A stretch of 59,111 bases of DNA from Pseudomonas abietaniphila (GTDB taxonomy: Bacteria; Pseudomonadota; Gammaproteobacteria; Pseudomonadales; Pseudomonadaceae). A program made the position numbers and the translations under genes. The stretch covers positions 1-59,111 of the forward strand of contig NZ_FNCO01000026.1 in NCBI RefSeq assembly GCF_900100795.1, written 5' to 3'. Each line of letters begins with the position of its first letter. Position 1 is the stretch's first letter. The notes below the pieces were generated by a model that did not search any database, was not told where the DNA came from, and worked only from the letters and a program-made list of their open reading frames with translations. Below are positions 1-15,623 of this stretch, piece after piece.

Positions 1-50
1 CCGATGGTAGTGTGGGGTTTCCCCATGTGAGAGTAGGTCATCGTCAAGAT
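1..50 (+). rRNA. rrf: 5S rRNA, 3' end (partial)
   Basis: The window opens inside a 5S ribosomal RNA. The visible part carries the helix IV/V region and ends with TCATCGTCAAGAT, the strand that pairs with the 5' end TGCTTGACGATCA of Pseudomonas 5S. The rest of the rRNA operon lies upstream of the window. The exact 3' end is approximate. Confidence 0.9.
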
Positions 51-59
51 TAAATTCCG

Positions 60-95
60 AAACCCCATTTGCGAAAGCAGATGGGGTTTTGTTTT
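60..95 (+). terminator. rRNA operon terminator
   Basis: An inverted repeat (ACCCCATTTGC, loop GAAA, GCAGATGGGGT) is followed by TTTTGTTTTT. It sits directly behind the 5S gene and is a textbook intrinsic terminator for the rRNA operon. Confidence 0.9.
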
Positions 96-347
96 TGCGC
101 CCGGAAAAATCCCTTCAGCTCGTGCAGATGATTGTTCTATCTAACTGCCTGTCAGTTGCCGAAGCTCCTCGTTCTCATGCCTTTCCATCGTCGAGAGTCG
201 TCGGGGGTGGAGGTTGCCCACATTTCACATCGCTATTTATCACGCCTCCCTTGCTGTTAAAGGTTGCCTTTAGGTTGGTATCTGTCTGTCCTAGGCGCGT
301 ACTGCGTGGGTAGATATCATGCATGTCTCTCAACAGGCGAAATAAGA

Positions 348-1313
348 ATGCAGATGTTACTGAAGCTTCTGAAAGATGGAGAGTTTCACTCTGGCGAAGA
401 CCTGGGAGCGGTCATGGGGGTAAGTCGCAGTGCTGTCTGGAAAAAGCTACAGCAGCTCGAGGCTGAGACGGGACTGGAAATCCACAAGGTGCGCGGTCGC
501 GGCTACCGGCTTGCCGACCCTCTATTCATGTTAGATGCGCAGTGGATCGAGAAAAATCAGGCGGACGCGGATTGGGCTGTTCATGTTTACGACAGCATCG
601 ACTCCACTAACGCCCAGGCCATGCGTTTGATTGAAAGCGGGGAGCCGTTACCTCTCCTGGTTCTTGCAGAGCGGCAGACGGCAGGTAGAGGCCGGCGAGG
701 TCGCAAATGGGTGAGTCCGTTTGGCGAAAATCTCTATTACAGCCTGGCAATGCGTGTCGATGGCGGGATGCGTCGTTTGGAGGGTTTGAGTCTCCTTGTT
801 GGTCTGGCTGTTGTCAAAATGCTACGAGAAATGGGAATAAACGGAGCAGGATTAAAGTGGCCTAATGACGTACTAGTGGGCGGTCGCAAGCTGGCTGGCG
901 TCTTGCTGGAGCTGACGGGGGATCCAGCGGATGTTTGCCATGTGGTGATAGGCATTGGTATCAACGTCAACATGCGCGCCTCTGAGGAGGTTGATCAAGC
1001 CTGGACGTCTATGTTGCTCGAATATGGTGGCGTTATAGATCGTAACGAAATCGTGGCGCGCCTGAATAAAGAGCTAAGTGCCTATTTGTCTGCTCATCGC
1101 GAGGCAGGGTTCGGTGCTTTCCAGGCAGAGTGGGAAGCCAACCATCTTTGGCAGGGGCGGCCCGTGACACTGCTCGCAGGTTCGAGCGCGGTGGAGGGTG
1201 TGGTTGTCGGGATTGATGCAGTCGGTGCGTTGCGCCTGAAAGTAGGCGCTGAAATTCAAAGCTTCAGTGGTGGAGAGCTGAGTCTTAGGCTGCGCGCTGC
1301 CCCCGAAACGTGA
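348..1313 (+). CDS. birA: Biotin-protein ligase / biotin operon repressor BirA
   Basis: BirA (321 aa) activates biotin with ATP and transfers it to the carrier domain of acetyl-CoA carboxylase; with its N-terminal DNA-binding domain it can also repress biotin synthesis genes. A winged HTH (GVSRSAVWKKLQQLE, about residues 22-36) is followed by the ligase domain with the biotinyl-AMP loop GRGRRGRKW (about 117-125), the KWPNDV motif and the C-terminal SH3-like domain ending in FSGGELSLRLR. The frame stays open upstream to 264, but homologues begin at M-x-x-LLKLLKDG, so I chose ATG 348 (ATG 354 is an alternative). In other pseudomonads coaX overlaps or abuts the 3' end; here it does not follow. 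Confidence 0.93.
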   Translation: MQMLLKLLKDGEFHSGEDLGAVMGVSRSAVWKKLQQLEAETGLEIHKVRGRGYRLADPLFMLDAQWIEKNQADADWAVHVYDSIDSTNAQAMRLIESGEPLPLLVLAERQTAGRGRRGRKWVSPFGENLYYSLAMRVDGGMRRLEGLSLLVGLAVVKMLREMGINGAGLKWPNDVLVGGRKLAGVLLELTGDPADVCHVVIGIGINVNMRASEEVDQAWTSMLLEYGGVIDRNEIVARLNKELSAYLSAHREAGFGAFQAEWEANHLWQGRPVTLLAGSSAVEGVVVGIDAVGALRLKVGAEIQSFSGGELSLRLRAAPET

Positions 1314-1396
1314 TTTGATTTTATTTAAGGGTGGCGAGGCCGTTGTGGCAGCCTTGAGTGCCGTATCGCTGTTGTTTGGGTCGTGATGAGGTTGCT

Positions 1397-1834
1397 ATGC
1401 GCTGGTTTTTTTTGCTCTTGGTAATGTTGAATGTCTTTTACTACGTATGGCATCAGCAAGAAGCGCCCTTGAGGCCGAAGGAGGTGGCGCCTCTGTCGCT
1501 GTTCAAGGGCGCTCAGCAGAATATCCGTCTGTTGAGTGAGTCTGGCGCCCAGTCCTCCGACTCGTTTCCCCGCCAGGCTGACAACCAATGCCTCTATCTC
1601 GGCGGTGGCGTTGCGCAAAGCGAAGCGAAGACAATCGAACAACGCTTGACGAGCCTGGATATCCGTACTCGATTTGGCAGGCGGTCGGATGATCTGGGCG
1701 CTATTTATTGGTTAAAAGTTGAACCTGACAGTCGTCGTCTTGTGGACGATGTTTTGCTAGGTGGGTTGAAGCAGGACTTCCCGCAGTTAAAAAGTAAAAT
1801 AATGTCATGTGAAGGCATTGCAACTGCAGATTAG
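1397..1834 (+). CDS. Membrane-anchored SPOR-like protein
   Basis: A 145-aa protein with one N-terminal transmembrane segment (MRWFFLLLVMLNVFYYVW), a Pro/Gln/Ser-rich linker and a C-terminal beta-alpha-beta region (QCLYLGGG... to IMSCEGIA, about residues 60-140) that resembles the SPOR peptidoglycan-binding fold. The orthologue occupies the same place (after birA-coaX, before the tRNA cluster) in other pseudomonads, where it is annotated as hypothetical or SPOR domain. The frame is open to 1358, but ATG 1397 has a GAGG ribosome site 5 bases upstream and starts directly with the membrane segment. Function is not known. Confidence 0.8.
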   Translation: MRWFFLLLVMLNVFYYVWHQQEAPLRPKEVAPLSLFKGAQQNIRLLSESGAQSSDSFPRQADNQCLYLGGGVAQSEAKTIEQRLTSLDIRTRFGRRSDDLGAIYWLKVEPDSRRLVDDVLLGGLKQDFPQLKSKIMSCEGIATAD

Positions 1835-1934
1835 TTTGCATAGAATGGCGCCCGCTTCGCAGTGCAGGACAAATTGAAATGCACGTGAAGCAAGAGTCAA
1901 CGTTTGTAACCTCAAGTTTTTATTGAGAAAATGG

Positions 1935-1962
1935 TTGACAGAAGGGCGGCATGAGATAGAAT
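1935..1962 (+). promoter_or_regulatory. Sigma70-type promoter of the tRNA-secE-nusG unit
   Basis: TTGACA at 1935-1940 and TAGAAT at 1957-1962 are separated by 16 bp. The first tRNA begins 13 bases after the -10 box. No other strong promoter is visible before secE. Confidence 0.8.
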
Positions 1963-1975
1963 GTCGCCTCGCTTA

Positions 1976-2062
<87 letters not shown>

Positions 2063-2086
2063 TTTCGAGCGTAAGCAACATGCTCG

Positions 2087-2160
<74 letters not shown>

Positions 2161-2187
2161 AGTTTTGTTGGTTGTGCAATGCGTTTC

Positions 2188-2263
2188 GCTCTTGTAGCTC
2201 AGTTGGTAGAGCACACCCTTGGTAAGGGTGAGGTCAGCGGTTCAAATCCGCTCAAGAGCTCCA
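2188..2263 (+). tRNA. tRNA-Thr (GGT)
   Basis: 76-nt tRNA. Acceptor GCTCTTG pairs with CAAGAGC; anticodon GGT at 2221-2223 between CACCCTT and AAGGGTG; T arm CGGTTCAAATCCG; encoded CCA. Confidence 0.97.
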
Positions 2264-2268
2264 TTACT

Positions 2269-2300
2269 AAGGCAGATATGAAAGTATCTGCCTTTGTTTT
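2269..2300 (+). terminator. Hairpin after tRNA-Thr
   Basis: AAGGCAGATA (2269-2278) pairs with TATCTGCCTT (2285-2294), and TGTTTT follows. It could terminate, or attenuate transcription before tRNA-Trp and secE. Confidence 0.65.
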
Positions 2301-2414
2301 AGGTGGTTTGTCAGGGGCGGTGTTTCGGCTAGAGGCCTGGTTCTGATTGATCGCTGGCAGTATTCGATGGTGTCGGAAGGTTGGGCTTGTCGAATAGCTG
2401 TTGAAATCTTCCTG

Positions 2415-2450
2415 TCAGGCCAGCATAATGGTCGGCCTGATTTTGCTTTT
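2415..2450 (+). terminator. Terminator-like hairpin before tRNA-Trp
   Basis: TCAGGCC (2415-2421) pairs with GGCCTGA (2434-2440) and is followed by TTTTGCTTTT. It lies where a tuf gene ends in pseudomonads that have two tuf copies, so it may be the surviving tuf terminator; that link is inference. Confidence 0.5.
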
Positions 2451-2526
2451 AGGTCAGTAGCTCAATTGGCAGAGCGACGGTCTCCAAAACCGTAGGTTGG
2501 GGGTTCGATTCCCTCCTGACCTGCCA
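2451..2526 (+). tRNA. tRNA-Trp (CCA)
   Basis: 76-nt tRNA. Acceptor AGGTCAG pairs with CTGACCT; anticodon CCA at 2484-2486 in the loop CTCCAAA; T arm GGGGTTCGATTCCC; encoded CCA. secE starts 45 bases downstream. Confidence 0.97.
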
Positions 2527-2571
2527 GATTCGCGTAACGTTTCTGGCTTTCTTTTCACAGGATTTTAGTAG

Positions 2572-2940
2572 ATGAATCCAAAGGCTGAAGCCCAAGACTC
2601 CCGTTTTGATGTCGTAAAGTGGCTCGTAGTAGTCCTTTTGGTCGTTGTGGGTGTTGTTGGAAATCAATACTACTCGGCGCAGCCAATCCTGTATCGCGTA
2701 CTTGCTTTGCTCGTAATTGCAGCTGTTGCAGCCTATGTGGCGTTGCAGACAGGCAAGGGCAAGGCTTTCTTCGTGTTGGCCAAGGAAGCTCGCGCCGAGA
2801 TTCGTAAAGTCGTATGGCCTACTCGTCAAGAAACCACCCAGACTACCCTCATCGTGGTAGCTGTGGTTCTGGTTATGGCGCTGCTGCTGTGGGGTCTAGA
2901 TTCCCTGCTCGGCTGGCTTGTTTCCTTGATCGTCGGCTAA
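2572..2940 (+). CDS. secE: Preprotein translocase subunit SecE
   Basis: SecE (122 aa) clamps SecY in the inner-membrane SecYEG channel. Three hydrophobic segments are visible (about residues 16-36, 43-60 and 92-118), as in the E. coli type. The conserved amphipathic signature EARAEIRKVVWPTRQET (about 72-88) precedes the last segment. It is paired with nusG 9 bases downstream, the usual arrangement, and partners the SecY encoded at 28.3 kb. Confidence 0.96.
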   Translation: MNPKAEAQDSRFDVVKWLVVVLLVVVGVVGNQYYSAQPILYRVLALLVIAAVAAYVALQTGKGKAFFVLAKEARAEIRKVVWPTRQETTQTTLIVVAVVLVMALLLWGLDSLLGWLVSLIVG

Positions 2941-2949
2941 GGGTGTCCC

Positions 2950-3483
2950 GTGGCTAAGCGTTGGTACGTAGTGCATGCCTACTCGGGTTACGAGAAGCAT
3001 GTTATGCGCTCTCTGATCGAGCGTGTAAAGCTGGCAGGCATGGAAGATGGTTTCGGCGAAATTCTGGTCCCTACCGAAGAAGTGGTAGAGATGCGTAACG
3101 GCCAGAAACGCAAAAGCGAGCGTAAATTCTTCCCTGGTTATGTGCTGGTCCAGATGGACATGAATGAAGGTACTTGGCACTTGGTCAAGGACACTCCTCG
3201 TGTCATGGGCTTCATTGGTGGGACGGCAGACAAACCTGCCCCGATCACCGATAAAGAAGCTGAAGCAATTCTCCGTCGTGTTGCTGATGGCAGCGACAAG
3301 CCGAAACCGAAGACGTTGTTCGAGCCGGGTGAAGTGGTTCGCGTTACCGATGGTCCGTTCGCGGACTTCAACGGTACGGTTGAGGAAGTTAACTACGAAA
3401 AGAGCCGGATCCAAGTGGCTGTGCTTATTTTCGGACGCTCTACTCCGGTGGAGCTCGAGTTCAGTCAGGTCGAAAAGGCATAA
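2950..3483 (+). CDS. nusG: Transcription termination/antitermination factor NusG
   Basis: NusG (177 aa) binds the RNA polymerase clamp through its NGN domain, suppresses pausing, and couples polymerase to Rho or to ribosomal protein S10 through its KOW domain. The NGN domain begins KRWYVVHAYSGYEKHV; the KOW region GEVVRVTDGPFADFNGTVEE lies at about 125-144. The start is GTG at 2950. A strong terminator follows. Confidence 0.97.
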   Translation: MAKRWYVVHAYSGYEKHVMRSLIERVKLAGMEDGFGEILVPTEEVVEMRNGQKRKSERKFFPGYVLVQMDMNEGTWHLVKDTPRVMGFIGGTADKPAPITDKEAEAILRRVADGSDKPKPKTLFEPGEVVRVTDGPFADFNGTVEEVNYEKSRIQVAVLIFGRSTPVELEFSQVEKA

Positions 3484-3501
3484 CTGAGCTAGAAATCCCA
3501 T

Positions 3502-3531
3502 ACCCCGCAGCCTTGGGCTGTGGGGTTTTTT
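3502..3531 (+). terminator. Intrinsic terminator after nusG
   Basis: ACCCCGCAGCC (3502-3512) pairs with GGCTGTGGGGT (3515-3525), followed by a run of seven T. It separates secE-nusG from rplK. Confidence 0.88.
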
Positions 3532-3602
3532 CGTCACTGGGATAAACGCGCAAGTAACCGGGGAGCCTTTCGAGGCGTTTGAACCCGTAATTGGAGTGCC
3601 TC

Positions 3603-4034
3603 ATGGCCAAGAAGATTACCGCTTACATCAAGCTTCAAGTGAAAGCCGCTCAGGCTAACCCAAGCCCACCTGTTGGTCCGGCTCTGGGTCAGCACGGCGT
3701 GAACATCATGGAATTCTGCAAGGCTTTCAACGCCCGTACTCAGGGTCTTGAGCCAGGTCTGCCGACTCCAGTGATCATCACTGTTTACAGCGACCGTAGC
3801 TTCACTTTTGAAACCAAAAGTACCCCTGCTTCGGTTCTGTTGAAAAAAGCAGCTGGCCTGACCAGCGGCTCGGCTCGTCCGAACACCGTCAAAGTTGGCA
3901 CCGTTACCCGTGCTCAGTTGGAAGATATTGCGAAGGTTAAAAACGCTGATCTGACCGCTGCTGACATGGAAGCTGCCGTGCGTACCATCGCCGGTTCTGC
4001 TCGTAGCATGGGCCTTAACGTGGAGGGTGTGTAA
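3603..4034 (+). CDS. rplK: 50S ribosomal protein L11
   Basis: L11 (143 aa) builds the GTPase-associated centre on 23S rRNA and is needed for RelA activation. The Pro-rich N-terminal hinge PSPPVGPALGQHG (about residues 20-32) and the C-terminal rRNA-binding end GSARSMGLNVEG are intact. ATG 3603 was chosen over an in-frame start at 3591 because it gives the standard MAKKITAYIKLQ. The stop overlaps the rplA start (TAATG). Confidence 0.97.
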   Translation: MAKKITAYIKLQVKAAQANPSPPVGPALGQHGVNIMEFCKAFNARTQGLEPGLPTPVIITVYSDRSFTFETKSTPASVLLKKAAGLTSGSARPNTVKVGTVTRAQLEDIAKVKNADLTAADMEAAVRTIAGSARSMGLNVEGV

Positions 4035-4729
4035 TGGCTAAGCTGACCAAACGCCAAAAGGCAATTGCTTCCAAAGTTGAAGCTGGCAAGTCCTATAGCT
4101 TCAATGACGCCGCAGCTCTGCTGACCGAGCTGTCGACCGTTAAATTCAGCGAGTCCGTTGACGTTGCTGTGAACCTCGGTGTTGACCCGCGTAAATCTGA
4201 CCAGGTTGTTCGTAGCGCTACCGTGCTGCCACACGGCACTGGCAAGACCGTTCGCGTCGCTGTCTTCACTCAGGGCCCAGCTGCTGAAGCTGCTTTGGCT
4301 GCCGGTGCTGATCGCGTTGGTATGGACGACCTGGCTGCCGAAATGAAAGGCGGCGACCTGAACTATGACGTCGTTATTGCCTCCCCGGACGCAATGCGTG
4401 TTGTAGGTCAGCTGGGTCAGATCCTCGGTCCACGTGGTCTGATGCCAAACCCGAAAGTCGGTACCGTTACTCCAGACGTAGCTAACGCGGTCAAAAACGC
4501 TAAAGCGGGTCAGGTTCGTTATCGCACCGACAAAAACGGCATCATCCACACTTCCGTAGGCAAAGTTGGCTTTGATGCCGACAAGCTGCGTGAGAACGTT
4601 GAAGCACTGATCGCTGATCTGAAGCGTATCAAGCCAGCTTCCTCGAAAGGTATCTATGTCAAGCGCGTTACCCTGAGCACCACCATGGGTCCAGGCCTGG
4701 TCATCGACCAAGGTTCGTTGAACGCGTAA
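4034..4729 (+). CDS. rplA: 50S ribosomal protein L1
   Basis: L1 (231 aa) forms the mobile L1 stalk that ejects E-site tRNA. In E. coli it also represses its own L11-L1 mRNA. The conserved block LGPRGLMPNPKVGTVT (about residues 129-144) is present. It is translationally coupled to rplK by a 1-nt overlap. Confidence 0.97.
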   Translation: MAKLTKRQKAIASKVEAGKSYSFNDAAALLTELSTVKFSESVDVAVNLGVDPRKSDQVVRSATVLPHGTGKTVRVAVFTQGPAAEAALAAGADRVGMDDLAAEMKGGDLNYDVVIASPDAMRVVGQLGQILGPRGLMPNPKVGTVTPDVANAVKNAKAGQVRYRTDKNGIIHTSVGKVGFDADKLRENVEALIADLKRIKPASSKGIYVKRVTLSTTMGPGLVIDQGSLNA

Positions 4730-4926
4730 GACCGGCAGGGTGCGGGTAACCGCACCTTTGCAAATATTGGGGTCCCTGCCTGGCGGGGGCTATCCAAGAC
4801 CGTAGGCGGCGCAAGTCTTAAAACACAAGCCTACGCAGATGGTGCTCCCGGTTCCTTACCGAATCAGACACCAAAACGACATCAGGCTTCGGCCAGATGA
4901 AACGGTAACAAGCAGGAGTTAAACCC
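4730..4926 (+). promoter_or_regulatory. L10 (rplJ) leader region
   Basis: A 197-bp gap rich in inverted repeats (GGTGCGGGTAACCGCACC; GTAGGCGG...CCTACGC; GGCTTCGGCC) separates rplA from rplJ. In gamma-proteobacteria this leader binds the L10-(L7/L12)4 complex to repress its own translation. Position and structure fit; no bound motif was computed. Confidence 0.65.
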
Positions 4927-5427
4927 GTGGCAATTAAACTCGAAGACAAGAAGGCCATCGTCGCTGAAGTCAACGAGGCTGCCAAAGTCGCTCTGTCCGC
5001 TGTCGTGGCTGATGCCCGTGGCGTAACAGTAGGCGCGATGACCGGACTCCGTAAAGAGGCTCGTGAAGCTGGCGTTTACGTACGTGTCGTACGTAACACC
5101 CTGCTCAAGCGCGCCGTTGCTGACACTGAATACAGTGTCCTCAACGATGCGTTCACCGGCCCGACCTTGATCGCGTTCTCCAACGAACATCCAGGCGCTG
5201 CTGCCCGTTTGTTCAAAGAATTCGCTAAGGGTCAGGACAAGTTCGAGATCAAGGCAGCTGCGTTCGAGGGCAAGTTCCTCGCAGCTAATCAGATCGACGT
5301 ACTGGCAACCTTGCCGACCCGTGACGAAGCAATTTCTCAGCTGATGAGCGTGATTCAAGGCGCTACCAGCAAATTGGCTCGTACGCTGGCGGCAGTTCGC
5401 GAACAGAAAGAAGCTGCTGCAGCCTAA
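4927..5427 (+). CDS. rplJ: 50S ribosomal protein L10
   Basis: L10 (166 aa) is the base of the L7/L12 stalk. The N-terminal rRNA-binding domain contains ARGVTVGAMTGLRKEARE. The C-terminal helix (SVIQGATSKLARTLAAVREQ) is where L12 dimers dock. The start is GTG with GCAGGAG about 10 bases upstream; rplL follows after 78 bases. Confidence 0.97.
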   Translation: MAIKLEDKKAIVAEVNEAAKVALSAVVADARGVTVGAMTGLRKEAREAGVYVRVVRNTLLKRAVADTEYSVLNDAFTGPTLIAFSNEHPGAAARLFKEFAKGQDKFEIKAAAFEGKFLAANQIDVLATLPTRDEAISQLMSVIQGATSKLARTLAAVREQKEAAAA

Positions 5428-5505
5428 GGCCGCACACCTCTTCTCGCGTATTTTTGTTTATTTCGAAGGCCGCCTAGGCCCTCACACAATTCAGGAATTA
5501 GAGTC

Positions 5506-5871
5506 ATGTCTATCTCTCAAGACGATATCCTCAACGCCGTAGCTGAAATGTCCGTTCTGCAGGTTGTTGAGCTGATCAAAGCTTTCGAAGAAAAATTCGG
5601 CGTTAGCGCTGCTGCTGCCTCGGCTGGTCCAGCTGCTGCTGCCGCTGTTGTTGAAGAGCAAACCGAATTCAACGTCATGCTGACCGAAGCTGGCGAGAAG
5701 AAAGTTAACGTTATTAAAGCAGTTCGTGAACTGACCGGTCTGGGCCTGAAAGAAGCCAAGGCAGTCGTTGACGGCGCTCCAGCAATGGTTCTGGAAGCAG
5801 TAGCAAAAGACGCTGCTGACAAAGCCAAAGCTGCTCTGGAAGAAGCAGGCGCTAAAGTCGAGCTGAAGTAA
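5506..5871 (+). CDS. rplL: 50S ribosomal protein L7/L12
   Basis: L7/L12 (121 aa) is the multicopy stalk protein that recruits EF-Tu, EF-G and IF2. It has an N-terminal dimerisation domain, an Ala-rich hinge (about residues 38-52) and a C-terminal factor-binding domain with LKEAKAVVDGAP. Confidence 0.98.
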   Translation: MSISQDDILNAVAEMSVLQVVELIKAFEEKFGVSAAAASAGPAAAAAVVEEQTEFNVMLTEAGEKKVNVIKAVRELTGLGLKEAKAVVDGAPAMVLEAVAKDAADKAKAALEEAGAKVELK

Positions 5872-5917
5872 GCATCGACCTTGCGTCTCCAGCCCAAGCG
5901 TTAAGCGAAAGGCTGAT

Positions 5918-5946
5918 GGCTGGTGGCTTCTGCCACCGGCCTTTTT
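5918..5946 (+). terminator. rplL-rpoB intercistronic attenuator
   Basis: GGC-T-GGTGGC (5918-5927), loop TTCT, GCCACC-G-GCC (5932-5941), then TTTTT. In E. coli a partial terminator at this place sets the lower level of rpoBC relative to rplJL. The hairpin is seen; partial read-through is inferred because rpoB has no obvious separate promoter. Confidence 0.75.
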
Positions 5947-6091
5947 CCGTTATTGGCGACCGATCAGGTCGGTGCCACTAACGTGCTTCAACCACCTCGA
6001 ACGGTGGCGCAAACCATGGGGTTTGCAAGATTTTCTGGTCACTCCCGTCGGGAGAGGCCAAACAAGCAGGTGACCAAGCTGGGGAACGCTG

Positions 6092-10165
<4,074 letters not shown>

Positions 10166-10228
10166 CACGTGACGCGAATCGAGGGTGGGTCGGTATGACC
10201 ACTCTCTGCTCCGCCAGGAGGAAAGGCC

Positions 10229-14428
<4,200 letters not shown>

Positions 14429-14434
14429 GAGTAG

Positions 14435-14508
14435 GGCCCTGATCTCAATGTCCGCCCAAAACTGACAGGTTGTTTGCTGTGAGCGGGTGGGCATTGAGGT
14501 CGGGGCTT
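14435..14508 (+). terminator. Long imperfect hairpin after rpoC
   Basis: GATCTCAATG (14441-14450) pairs with CATTGAGGTC (14491-14500), extended on both sides by CCC/GGG blocks, and is followed by CTTTGCC. The T run is short, so termination may be incomplete. Confidence 0.55.
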
Positions 14509-14512
14509 TGCC

Positions 14513-14541
14513 TTGACTGGGGGCAGGATCCTCTTTAGACT
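14513..14541 (+). promoter_or_regulatory. Promoter of the str operon
   Basis: TTGACT (14513-14518) and TAGACT (14536-14541) are 17 bp apart, about 90 bases before rpsL. It lies immediately behind the rpoC hairpin. Confidence 0.75.
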
Positions 14542-14632
14542 CTTGTACCCCTAAATTTGGCGGGACGTGTGTCCTGCCATTTTGCTTTTCTTGTAAGACA
14601 ATAGCGTCGCAAGACAACAGTGGAGCTAGTAG

Positions 14633-15004
14633 ATGGCAACTATCAACCAGCTGGTACGTCAGCCGCGTAAGCGTATCGTCGAGAAATCCGACGTACCTGC
14701 GCTGCAGAACTGCCCGCAACGTCGTGGCGTGTGCACTCGCGTGTACACCACTACGCCGAAAAAACCTAACTCGGCACTGCGTAAAGTATGCCGTGTGCGT
14801 CTGACCAACGGTTTCGAGGTTTCCTCGTACATCGGCGGTGAAGGCCACAACCTGCAAGAGCACAGCGTGGTCCTGATCCGTGGCGGCCGTGTAAAAGACT
14901 TGCCAGGTGTTCGTTACCACACCGTTCGCGGCTCCTTGGACACTTCCGGCGTTAAAGGCCGTAACCAGGGTCGTTCGAAGTACGGTACCAAGAAGCCTAA
15001 GTAG
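14633..15004 (+). CDS. rpsL: 30S ribosomal protein S12
   Basis: S12 (123 aa) monitors decoding at the A site. The two loops where streptomycin resistance arises read TTPKKPNSALRK and RGGRVKDLPGVRY, with the sensitive-type lysines retained. First gene of the str operon. Confidence 0.98.
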   Translation: MATINQLVRQPRKRIVEKSDVPALQNCPQRRGVCTRVYTTTPKKPNSALRKVCRVRLTNGFEVSSYIGGEGHNLQEHSVVLIRGGRVKDLPGVRYHTVRGSLDTSGVKGRNQGRSKYGTKKPK

Positions 15005-15122
15005 TAGCGGCTTTTTGTAAAACTGAATCATCTTATTTTCTGAGTCGATAAGAGTAAGGTCGGAGGCGTCCCGTAAGGGCACCGATTCCGAGCGAACCTG
15101 AAGACCGTTTGAGGGCTTATCC

Positions 15123-15593
15123 ATGCCAAGAAGACGCGTAGCAGCCAAGCGCGAAGTGCTTGACGATCCAAAATACGGAAGCCAGATCCTGGCGAAGTTC
15201 ATGAACCACGTGATGGAAAGCGGCAAGAAAGCCGTTGCCGAGCGTATCGTTTATGGCGCGCTGGAGAAGGTTAAAGAACGCAAGAACAGCGACCCCCTGG
15301 AAATCTTCGAGAAAGCTCTCGACGCCATCGCTCCGCTGGTCGAAGTAAAGTCGCGCCGTGTAGGCGGTGCTACTTACCAGGTTCCGGTCGAAGTTCGTCC
15401 GTCCCGTCGTAATGCTCTGGCAATGCGTTGGCTGGTAGACTTCGCGCGCAAGCGCGGTGAGAAGTCTATGGCTCTGCGTTTGGCTGGCGAACTGCTGGAC
15501 GCCGCTGAAGGCAAAGGTGCTGCGGTCAAGAAGCGTGAAGACGTGCACCGTATGGCTGAGGCCAACAAGGCTTTCTCGCACTACCGCTTCTAA
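15123..15593 (+). CDS. rpsG: 30S ribosomal protein S7
   Basis: S7 (156 aa) nucleates assembly of the 30S head and, in E. coli, represses translation of the str operon. The family start [12 protein letters not shown] and the end [11 protein letters not shown] are intact. The 118-bp rpsL-rpsG gap, which includes the complementary GGCGTCCC/GGGCACC segments, is where S7 binds its mRNA in E. coli. Confidence 0.98.
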
Positions 15594-15623
15594 TTTCAGC
15601 GTCACTAATTTTGCGAGGGCTTT

